From Macrotis lagotis (taxonomy: Eukaryota; Chordata; Mammalia; Peramelemorphia; Peramelidae), in contig NC_133658.1 in NCBI RefSeq assembly GCF_037893015.1, positions 176,471,579 through 176,535,578 on the forward strand: a DNA stretch of 64,000 nt. Reading direction: 5' to 3'. A model generated the notes under the pieces. That model was given only the letters and a program-made list of their open reading frames with translations, ran no database searches and had not been told where the DNA came from. A program made the translations under genes and the position numbers. Position 1 is the stretch's first letter. The number at the start of each line of letters is the position of its first letter. Shown here in pieces: positions 24,940-35,224 of the stretch.

Positions 24940-25119
24940 TTTCATTCTGTGTTGAAAGTACCTTCCTGGCATCCCATTGGCCCAGAAGTCAGGAAATGGT
25001 TGCTTAGCAACATGCCTAGACCCCACTGGAAGGAAAAGCCTTGTGGGCCAGTCTTGTCAGCCTGTGCTACGGGAAGGAGGAATAGCAGCAGCGATCCAGG
25101 TGCTGCTGCTAAGGAGAAG
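24940..25119 (+). promoter_or_regulatory. SEL1L2: SEL1L2 promoter/5' UTR with CCAAT box and RFX X-box
   Basis: The 180 bp before the SEL1L2 start codon hold an inverted CCAAT box (ATTGG at 24976-24980) and, 18 bp further on, a perfect 13-bp palindrome GTTGCTTAGCAAC (24999-25011). The palindrome fits the RFX-family X-box (two GTTGC/GCAAC half sites). RFX2 with NF-Y is a known driver of ciliary and spermatid genes, which agrees with SEL1L2's testis expression. There is no CpG island and no TATA box. The start site is not determined. Confidence 0.65.
24999..25011. promoter_or_regulatory. RFX-type X-box palindrome
   Basis: GTTGC-TTA-GCAAC, perfectly self-complementary in both half sites, 109 bp upstream of the SEL1L2 start codon. 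The match to the X-box consensus is seen directly. Occupancy by an RFX factor is inferred. Confidence 0.7.
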
Positions 25120-25177
25120 ATGAAGCTCCTGTTCCTGTTGTTAGAGATGTGGGTGATTCTTGAGGTCACACTAAAAA
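25120..25177 (+). CDS. SEL1L2: SEL1L2 coding exon 1 (signal peptide)
   Basis: SEL1L2 is the testis-enriched paralogue of SEL1L, the Sel1-repeat adaptor of the HRD1 ER-associated degradation complex. Its own function is poorly known. The exon begins with ATG at 25120 (context GAGAAGATGA) and reads MKLLFLLLEMWVILEVTLK plus one base, then donor GTAGGT at 25178. It is a short, leucine-rich, cleavable-type signal peptide that targets the ER. Human SEL1L2, as I recall it, begins very similarly (MKPLSLLIEILIILGVTIK). The phase-1 junction joins exactly to the exon at 54839. The open frame continues upstream to 24913, but that part is promoter-like and not conserved with the human start. The gene is divergent from MACROD2, as in human. 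Confidence 0.88.
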
Positions 25178-25959
25178 GTAGGTTCTTCATTCCTTAGGAC
25201 CCTCATGGATTATGGTCCAATCTGTAACTGTAGCACTGCTGTGGGTGAAGGTTAAACTCCAAAACCAAAAGTCCATTCCTGGAAAGAAATTAGGGGGGGA
25301 AAAAAAGAAGAATGAACAAGGAAATGACACTCACTCTCAGCAATAAATAGGGCAGGTAGAACATCTGTGGAGGAAAAAAAACCAAAATAATAGAATGAGG
25401 AGAGAAGACCTTAAGAGTTTTATAGAATGGATGGGGGAAGCTTAAGAAAGGTTAGTAAGTTTAGTAAAGACTTTAATAGTATGATCATTGAGAAGCAGAA
25501 CCAGTTCCAAAATCCCAAGGGCAAAATCTAAGAGACAAAGGGTAGGTATTTTTGATTGGTTTTCTTCTGACTTCAACTTAAAAGTTTCCTGAAAAGTTCT
25601 GTCTTCAAAAAATCAGTTTTCTTCTCCAATTTTATTTCTCACTTTTTAATAATTCAATAAGGCTTCAGGTCATTTTTCAGGTCAGGGAAACAGAGAACTA
25701 ATCCTAGGGCATGAAACATGTAGGCTCAAATCCATTGAATCCTCTGACTATAGGATTATTATGAATCTTAAGGTTCCTGGTTTAAAGGACACTCTGTTCA
25801 CTGTTACATCATTCTACCTATTCCCTTGTTTCTCTACTATGATCAAACTCTAGAACTAAGCTCTATCTCATATCTACTGAACATTTATTATTCTGGGGAT
25901 GTGGGCTTAATGAAACAATTTCTATTCAGGAGATTATACTCTAATGGAGAAGGCAAGTA

Positions 25960-25968
25960 CATATATAA

Positions 25969-26006
<38 letters not shown>

Positions 26007-26088
26007 AATATAAAGTAAATATAATGCATAAATGTCCATATACATATATATATATATACACACAAATGAGATAGTGAGAGAGAGACAA

Positions 26089-26145
<57 letters not shown>
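25960..26145. repeat. (TA)n and (GA)n microsatellites
   Basis: TA run at about 25970-26003, a smaller TA patch at 26044-26056, and a long uninterrupted GA run at 26093-26143. Open frames over them are artefacts. Confidence 0.95.
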
Positions 26146-26146
<1 letters not shown>

Positions 26147-26159
26147 TAGATTGGAGTTA

Positions 26160-27880
26160 GAAGTTAGATTGGAAGAGAGGGCATTATCATTTAAAAGAAT
26201 CAGTAAAGACTTAATGCAGAAAGAATATGGTGCTTAAATTGTCTCTTAAAGGGAGAGACTCAGGGAAGGAAGTGCATTAGTGCATTCCAGGAAGGGTGAA
26301 GGAGATAGTGTCCTTTGTAAGAATCACAGAGAAGGTCTAGTTTGGTGGGAATATAGAATATAAGAGAGAGAGATAATGTCCCAACAAGTCTTCAGTAATA
26401 AATCAGGACCAGTTTGGGAAGGAATTTAAGCTAAACGGAGTAGTTTAAATTTGATTATGTGCCATAGAAAGCCATTAGAGTTTGTTGAAAAGAGAAATCA
26501 AACTATCAAATCTGGGCCCAAGGAAAATGGACAAAATGGGAGAGACTGTGTGATAAAAGACTAGGCAGAGAGTCACATTAGGAGGCAATAATATGAGTGA
26601 GAGGAGGTGAGGGGCTGAACTAATTTGACAGATATGTGAGTGGAGAGAGACATTTTAGATATATAGAATAGATATATGGAATAAAGGAGATTGAGGAGTC
26701 AAAGATGGCAAGGTTACCAATTTGGAAGACTGAAAGATATCAGTACCTTTCACAGAAATAGAAAAGTTTGGAAGAGGGGAATGTTTAAAAGGTAATGAAT
26801 TCAATTTTGGTTATGTCAAGATTGAGATATCTTTGGGATATCAGTTTTGAAATTTCCTATAGGCCAATTGATGATCTAGAAAAGAACTCAGGAGATAGAC
26901 TGGGACTGGATGTACAGATTTGTGAATCATCTTTATAGAGCTAATTAAATTTATGGAAGTTGATGAAGTTTCTGTGAATATAGAAGGATAATTGAAAAGA
27001 AACATGGAAAACTCTTGATTAGGAGTCCTGATATAGTTGATAAACTGGTAAAGGAGATGAATAGGGAGAACCAGGACAGAGCAGTGTCCTATTAACCCAG
27101 AGAGGAGAGAATATCCAGGAAAAGTAGGTAATCAATGAACCAAATTCAGCACATAGATTAGAAGGATAAGGATTGAGACAAATTCATCAGTTTTTGGCAA
27201 TAAAGAGATCTTTTAGTAATTTTGAAGATAAGATAGCAGTTTCAATTGATGATGATTCAAATGCCAAATTCCAGAGTTTGAGGAGTTGAGATGAGAGGAA
27301 ATGAAGGTAATGATTGCTCAAGGTTTTTTCAAGGATAACAGAAAGAAAAGAAAACTTTAGAATGATAGCTTGAAGATATTGTAGTGTCTAATTACAGGGA
27401 TTTTTTAATTGTTTTATTTTAGGATGGTAAAGTTTTGGTCATAGTTGAAGGTAGTAGGAAAAGAAATAGGAGATGGAGAAGTTGACAATTTGAGCAGGGA
27501 ATGATTGAAGACAATCTTTTGGAGAAGGGGGGGAGTGTAGAGAGGTTGACCTCAGCACAGAGGTGTGTTACTTTTTTTCAGAGACTGGAGGAAAGAGATT
27601 GGGAGATGATTTTATGGAGTTTTTAGTCAGTCATTAGTTAAACATTTATTAAGCACCTAATATATTAATTGTGCTAAATGCTGGTGATACCTAGAAATGC
27701 AAAAGATGTCCATTGTCCTTGAGAAGTTCATAACCTGTTGGGGGGGGGGGAAGAAAAGAACACAATGATTTGCCTAAATTTTTTTCAGTAAAGCAAGAAG
27801 ATCCCCAGCTGCAAAAGATGAAGGAGGAGGAAGTATGAGTGATTTGAACAGGGAAGAGAAGGTTTTAGAATGGCCTCTGT
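26160..27880 (-). mobile_element. L3/CR1-group LINE relic, antisense to SEL1L2
   Basis: Purine-rich reverse strand of an old L2/L3-group LINE: GTGCATTCCAGGAAGGGTG, GAAAGCCATTAGAGTTTG, AGGAGTCAAAGATGGCAAGG, GAATTCAATTTTGGTTATG, AACCAGGACAGAGCAGTGTC and AATAAAGAGATCTTTTAG occur in the order of that family. A second 3' end (AAACATTTATTAAGCACC, 27630-27750) and a short G-run are embedded. Confidence 0.7.
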
Positions 27881-28039
27881 GGGGATGGAGATAAGGAATC
27901 AGAGAGAATTGTATGAGGTTGGATCATATTGATTTGTAATGTATCCAATTAGTTTGGTCATAAGACTCCTCTCATTCTTCTAAGATCTCAGGAATACACC
28001 TGGATTCCTGGAATATCAATTACTTTTTCATGGCAATCT

Positions 28040-28629
28040 TTTTTCTTCCTTTTTTCTTTATTCCATAGCTCCACCATCCTTTTTCATCTTTTTCCCATTT
28101 TACACTACCTGGCATGGTATTCATAATTGGGAACCAGATCCACTGGGTGTCCAACCCACCGGAACTTTCTCCAGTAAATAGAAGCTCTTCTCATCACAAT
28201 GGGTAGAAAATCACCATGGAGAGCTCCCATTTAGAAAAGCTTCCCGGGTTATAGTTGAATGAAAATAACAGAGGAGAAGGAGCAAGGTGTGATTTGCCAA
28301 TCCCTCTCCCCTATATCCCACAAGGGAGGACTATCATCTCTGGAGTGAGGGCTTGCCCCAAAACCTTTTTAGTGCTACTCATTCATCTCTTAATGTTTAT
28401 CTGGCACTCAGTTCTCACTGTGGTTCCGAGCAGTAGATGCAGTGACCACACCTCAATAAACCTTGCAAATGGGCTAAACCCAATTGTGGGTAACCAATGG
28501 GCCTAAAACCTGTTGGTTAATTAAGGTGGATGTTTACCCCAAGCAAGTGAAACATCTCTGGATAGAATTGGCAGATAAGAACAATTTGTTTCAATGGCCA
28601 TGAATACAACTATGGAACTCTTAAAGCTT
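28040..28629. other. Unidentified block upstream of the PABPC pseudogene
   Basis: Less AT-rich than the neighbouring intron, with a T/C-rich start and a run such as AAACCTGTTGGTTAATTAAGG. An 83-codon open frame (28255-28506) occurs, but I do not recognise the product. It could be another retrocopy, the 5' part of a chimeric retrocopy with PABPC, or an unknown repeat. Confidence 0.3.
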
Positions 28630-29785
<1,156 letters not shown>

Positions 29786-30164
29786 TTAGAACTGTGCTGT
29801 ATACTATCTTGTTGCTCAAAATTTTTCTATACAACCTCTTTTGGTTAAAAATAATTCGTGTAATTAAGTATCAAACAAAACAGAAAATATTGCCAAAAGG
29901 TTTGCCCATGGACTTGTGGAGTTATTCTGTGTGTTTTCTACCAATTATTTTTAAAATTCCAAAATTAAAGAATGTGAGGAAAAAATGAAAACTTGTCTCA
30001 AATCATCATATCTTTTACCTGGGTTCTACTCTTGGCTCTGGTTGATCACCTACAAGGAAAATTAGTCATGGAGAAGGGATATCTAAATTACTAACTAAAA
30101 CTGGCTTTTGCCATCCTGAGATCTACCTCTCTTAACAGTTCCATAGTTCTCCCTCTTTGATCAG

Positions 30165-31264
30165 GAATAGTAGCTCATATTTCTAAGCAATTTAAGGTTT
30201 ACAAGTACATTATTTACAAGTACATCAGCAACCCCATATAGTAGGCAATCTTGATAATACTACTCTCTTTTCATGTGAGGAAACTGAGGTCCAACTAGGT
30301 TAAATTCAATTCAAGAGGTATTTAAATATAAGTGCCTGAGCAATAAAAGGCTTCCTGCCCACAAGTAGCTTTCACTCCACTGAAAAGCTATAATGTTTTC
30401 ACAAATATGCAGACTATAATCAAAATCAAAAGGTAAAGTTGAAAGTTGACGATCTTTTTCAAGCAATCATGGTTGATTGTCTGTATTTTCCTTCTCTTCT
30501 GGTTCCCTACTTTTTGTCCTCAGAATTACAGTCCATTGTCTAGACTAAATATATCTCAATGTTGATCTTTAGAAAATAAATTAAATTAGGCAAAACTCTA
30601 AGTAGTGCTTCAGGTTTTTCTACATAACATTTTTGCAACCCTTATTTCTGAATAAAGAAAACTTTAGTCAAAACAGATATGACCCTCTCTGTAATCTCAC
30701 TGGGGGTATCATCTCCACTTTCTGTCCTCAGATTCTATATAATCTTCCCTCCCAGGTATCCAAACAAGAAAGATTTTTTGCCTTCTCTAAGAATTTCTCA
30801 GACCATTCACATTCCCCCTTCATAGATTTTTAGATCTTCAGCTTCCAATTTTCCATATCTTTTCCCTTTTTCTTGGCGATCTTGTGGCTCTAGCTTGAGA
30901 ATCATTCTCTTGCCTTTTGACCCATTCTTTCTGTCCTGATGGGGTTTAAAGCAATTCCTCTACTCACTCATATGATGAGAACTTGTTTCTAGTTGACTTC
31001 TTATCCCTATGACCCTAGTTTGGTATCCAGATCCCCTTTTGTCTAGATAACATAAAACTGTCCTAAAATAGATTAAACTACCTTTAAATGAGCATGGTTT
31101 TTTCCATGCTGCTACCAACTAGGATCTTCTTTGGCTCTGAATTTTTCTTCCTGTTCAAAACTTTGGTCAACCTGATGGTAGCTCTCTCACCAGGTTCTAT
31201 TTCCAGGACTTTTTTTTAAATCCTAATTTACTGATTGGATGGCAAAAGACACACCTTAGACCAA
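30165..31264. other. SEL1L2 intron 1: MIR relic, then unassigned
   Basis: 30165-30345 is a reverse MIR (AGCAATTTAAGGTTTACAAG; GAGGAAACTGAGGTCC). 30346-31264 is pyrimidine-rich and looks like diverged LINE sequence, without a secure family. Confidence 0.5.
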
Positions 31265-31845
31265 GTACCAATGGACACTTTCTTTTTTTTAGCTTTTAAA
31301 TTTTGTATCCATGTGACCATGTATATTTTTAAATTACAAAATCTCCTTCCACACTTCCTTCCCACCCACCCTCCGCTCAGCAGCAAACAGTCATGCTAGC
31401 ATTGTTACATAGATATTTTTGACAAATATGTTTACAGATTATTCATTTTTGGTATGAGGAATTAGGATTAAGGGAAAGAGATACATAAGAGATAATTTTT
31501 ATAAAGTACATCAGATTCTGAAGGTAGGGGTTTTTTTGGTTTTGTTTTGTTTTTCTTCCTCTGGATTTGGATAACAGTCCATAGCTAGTCTAAAACGGTT
31601 GTCCTAGCTCTCTGAACTGCTGGGAGGAGCTGCTTCCATCAAGATTGATCATCTCACAATGTTATTTTAATGTGTACATTGTTCCTTTGGTTCTGCTCCT
31701 TTCACTCAGCATCAAATCCTGTGAGTCATTCCATGCTTTTCTAGAGTCCAACCATGTATGGTTTCTTATCAAACAATAGCGTTCATATACCATAACTTGT
31801 TTAGCCATTCCTCAATTGATAAGCAATAGACCCTTTCTATTGGTC
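31265..31845 (-). mobile_element. L1 LINE 3' end
   Basis: Reverse-strand marsupial L1 tail: GGTATGAGGAATTAGGATTA, GTTGTCCTAGCTCTCTGAAC, TTCCATCAAGATTGATC, GGTTCTGCTCCTTTCACTCA and CCATTCCTCAATTGATAAGC. Confidence 0.85.
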
Positions 31846-32082
31846 CTCTCTCCCTTAGTCCATAACTCATCTTCAATTTTTTTAACCCACAAACATCTTG
31901 AGTTTATGGCTCATCTGTCTCTCCTAGTGATTTACTTTCTAATTTCTTGGTTGTAAAATAAAAATACCTATAGTATCAGATATATCCTCAATCTCCTCAC
32001 TTTGTTCTATTGAAAAAGATTAGATCTGTCATTATTTTGTTAATATTCCATAGGGAAATTGGGATTTTTCATTTTTTAAATG

Positions 32083-32330
32083 TACAACAGTTTCATTTTT
32101 TTTTAAATGTACAACAGTCAGTCAACTTTGGTTGCATGGAAGCTAAAAGGCTTTGTTGTTGACAGACCTACTTTGAGGCAGTGTAGCACAGTGGAGAAAA
32201 GCACTGAACTGGTTCAAATTTCTCCTTTGACATTTACTACCCATAAGAGCTCAAGCAAGTCATTTAAAAACTTCTCTGGGTCTCATCTTGGACTTCAGAG
32301 TCCCTTTTAGCTCCAATCCTTTGTGATATT
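32083..32330 (+). repeat. Short tandem duplication followed by a MIR-like SINE
   Basis: TTTTAAATGTACAACAG occurs twice in a row, about 27 bp apart (32073-32117). From 32172 a MIR-type SINE follows: GTGTAGCACAGTGGAGAAAA, GGTTCAAATTTCTCC and CAAGCAAGTCATTTAA. Confidence 0.65.
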
Positions 32331-32625
32331 AAAGGAAGGAAATAGGGCAAGATGGGCAGAGAATGACCTATGATTTCTTCCTATTTTGGGTTTTAGATCA
32401 ATTTCTTATATGCTAAACAATAGAAGACCAGGGGAATATATAACTTAAAATTACTTTACCTATATTCCATCTCCAGAAGAGTTGCTGGGTGTCTGTAATA
32501 GAGAATTTTGATCTCCAAAGAAATTGAAAAAATAAAAGAAGGTACACTGTGAGCATTCTGCCTGACTTCTGTTAACTAGCTGGGATGATTATGACTAAAC
32601 TGATATGAACCTGCCCTAACCAAGC

Positions 32626-32910
32626 TTGAGGTCTAGGAGATTAGGACAAGTGTGGAATAGGAGAGACTTGACCCTTCTCAGAGCTGGAAAAGAGTACATA
32701 GAAAAAAGGAAAAGACAAATATTCATTTACAGTTTAGGAACAAATTTGAGAGTCTTTCTAAAGAGGAGAGAATTGGATGATCTGAAAAAACAAGAAGTTA
32801 TTTGTCCACCAAAGAATGAGATAGATTTTCCTCCAAAAACTGAGCCACAAAAGCTATCAGGTGGGAGATCATCCAGGATGAAGAAAGAAAAGAAGAGTAG
32901 TAGTCAATGA
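32626..32910 (+). other. Unidentified lysine-rich open frame in SEL1L2 intron 1
   Basis: A 94-codon frame, strongly basic, with KKQEVICPPKNEIDFPPK in the middle and an S/K-rich end. I do not recognise a family. There is no clear acceptor, donor or promoter, so it may be a chance frame or a retrocopy piece. Confidence 0.15.
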
Positions 32911-33029
32911 TTCTCTGCTCAGGCATCTATCTTTCATTTTGAAAAAGGGCCCAGATTATCCATCCTTCATTCTCTGAACTTATTTTCTCCTTTCTAGTTC
33001 TGTTCCTCCAGTCATATTTCCACTACATT

Positions 33030-33170
33030 TTATGCAGTGTCTTCCTCTGTTTAAATATAAACAACTTGAGAGAAGGGGCTGTCATTTTTGTTGTTTGTAT
33101 TTGTAGTCCTATCTCCTAGCACAGTGACTAGAACATAGTGATCCTTTGATAATTGTTTGTTGATTTGAGA
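33030..33170 (+). repeat. L2/L3-type LINE 3' end
   Basis: AACAACTTGAGAGAAGGGGC, then TCCTAGCACAGTGACTAGAA and a GATAATTGTTTGTTGA end, as in L2/L3 tails. Confidence 0.65.
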
Positions 33171-33794
33171 TGGCTTGAATAACCCTGAAGTTATGAGATG
33201 AGTTATGAATCAGGAAGCAAAATCCATCAGAAGTTTCATGAAAACATAATGTGTCAGAGATATGAGTTGGTCCCCCATACCTGTGGACTTTGTCATTCCC
33301 CATCCTGCTCATCATGCACATTCCCCATCCATGTACCATTCATTCATTATGTCTATTCATGTTCATTTTTCCAAGTAATGGTATGTGCATTTGTGGAAAA
33401 GTGTTTCCCAGACTTCTGGGGAAAGTGTTCTAGTGTTCCTTTTCTTCATATGTTACTTCGTCAAATGTCTTTGCTTTATACTAGGCGGAGAAAAAAGAAA
33501 AAATATATCAATGGGAGTTTGGAGGCCATGTTTGAATAAATGTTGACTCAAGAGTACCCAGAACTAAGATTACTCAGATGATTAGATAGTACTCTAGGAA
33601 CTACAATTATCTTTTTCTAGGCACTAGATTATGCCAATATCTTGGCTCTCAAGAATTAGTTTGTTTTTTTTCCTTTTATTTATAGTGTAGTTCCAATTTT
33701 GAATTGTGACAAACTCTAACAAGAAGAACTGAAAATCTACTGCTTTTATCTTTCTTTGCTTATTCACCCCTATACCAACCTTCCTTTCAAGTTG

Positions 33795-34035
33795 AAAGGG
33801 GCAAGTTCCTCATCAAATCTCCCATTAGTTCAAAGTCAGGAAGCTGTTGCCTAGTAACAATGTCTGGGCCCCTACTAGGCCTAGAGAGGGTAAGTGGAAA
33901 GGCCATAGCATGAAACACAGGAGGAAGAGCCATAGCAATATCACCAGGCATTGTCCAGCCACTTAAGAGAAGTTCCTGTTGTAATACTAATAGGATCCTG
34001 AATAATCCTAGGAGTCAAATTAAAATGTGAGTGGT
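33795..34035 (+). pseudogene. Degenerate second copy of the SEL1L2 promoter/exon-1 segment
   Basis: This stretch, 8.8 kb downstream inside SEL1L2 intron 1, aligns in the same orientation with 24945-25185. Shared landmarks in order are: CTCCCATTAG (original ATCCCATTGG), AAGTCAGGAA, GTTGCCTAGTAAC at 33846-33858 (original GTTGCTTAGCAAC), the GG-CCCCTACT/GACCCCACT block, AGAGAAG then TTCCTGTTGT, and a tail like GTCAAATTAAAA (original GTCACACTAAAA). The copy lacks exactly the 12 bases that include the start codon, so it cannot make the signal peptide. The CCAAT box is also destroyed. It is either a local segmental duplication or a decayed alternative first exon. Confidence 0.6.
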
Positions 34036-34139
34036 TCTCACATTTCTCTGCTTCCTTGAACTTTTTATTTTCACAAATGTAAGAAGTGGGGAGATAAAAA
34101 AAAAAGGAAATAAGCTTAAGGTCTCTTCTGAAGCATGTT

Positions 34140-35070
34140 TCCTTGAAAAAGCTAATTAGATCTAATCTAATATTTTGTCCTATTGGACTTTGATACACAT
34201 GCAATCTCTATACCTTTATCCATAGAACTGATTAAAAATGTTGACCAACATAAGGAGGACTAAAACACTGGAAATCCTTGAAAAGGATTAGAAAAAGAAG
34301 AGGAATGATGATAGAAATGATTTTTTCAAGAAGCAGCATGATGATCGTGGGATATTTGAGGAAGTAAATTATAGATTCAGTTGGAGTCAATCCAATCTAA
34401 AAAAGATTTATTAAGCAACTGCAAGGTGCAAGATACCAAGCAATGTGATGGAAATACAATAACAAAATGAAAAAACAAGTCTGTTCTAAAGAAATGTACA
34501 TGGGTTTCCTCTATTTTGCAATTGCCCTTTTCATTTCACATCTCCTAGGGTATCTAAATCAAGCTCTTTTTATTTTGTTCACTATTTACTAGTCTTTAAA
34601 TTCAACCTATAACAGTATTTAAGTCTACCATAGGTTTGAAGGAAAGGATGAGAAAAGTGTTTCTTCTCTCCCACTTCTTATTCTGACTGTTCTTAGTTGT
34701 TCCCCTATTGACACTTAATCTTAAATATGCAATATTTTATTGATGTTCTCCTCCTTTATACTGGGTGTTTGTCCTATTCAGTTTGTCCCAACAGTTCTAG
34801 GGATATTTACCATCTTCTTGCATGTATTTTCCTAGACCCCTGGCCCCAATATTTTTCCTTTGCCCACTAACTTTCAGAAAAAAGGAGAGATTTGTAAGGT
34901 CCTACCAAAATACAGCTCAGAACTCACAAATAATTTATTAAATTCTAGGAAATTGTTGGAAAGAAAAAAGGCCAAATGATTTGCTTAGGATCATATATCT
35001 AATAAATTTCAAAGGCAGAATTTGGATGAGTGTTCTTGATTCCAAGTCTCATGCTCTATCTACTATTGAA
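34140..35070 (-). repeat. Reverse CR1, L3 and MIR scraps
   Basis: 34140-34260 repeats the CR1 words seen at 35720-35815 (ATTGGACTTTGATACACATG; AACTGATTAAAAATGTTGAC). 34385-34500 is an L3 end (TTTATTAAGCAACTGCAAGG). 34970-35070 is a MIR end (CTCATGCTCTATCTACT). Confidence 0.6.
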
Positions 35071-35224
35071 TATTGCTTTTCTAGGGAAATATAGTTAGAT
35101 AAGTGGAATAAGGCCATATTAGAGATCAAGAATTGATCTTGATTAGGATTAGGCTTGATTCAGTAGAAAAAAGATTTGAACAAGTAAATGATATGATAAA
35201 ATGTGTATTCTATGAAATCATAAA

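Noticed and set aside
24913..25119. N-terminal extension of the SEL1L2 exon-1 frame
   Set aside because: The extension covers the CCAAT box and X-box, and the later ATG gives the expected signal peptide.
25826..26088. Tyrosine/isoleucine-repeat open frames
   Set aside because: They are translations of TA microsatellites; the same applies at 8851-9042.
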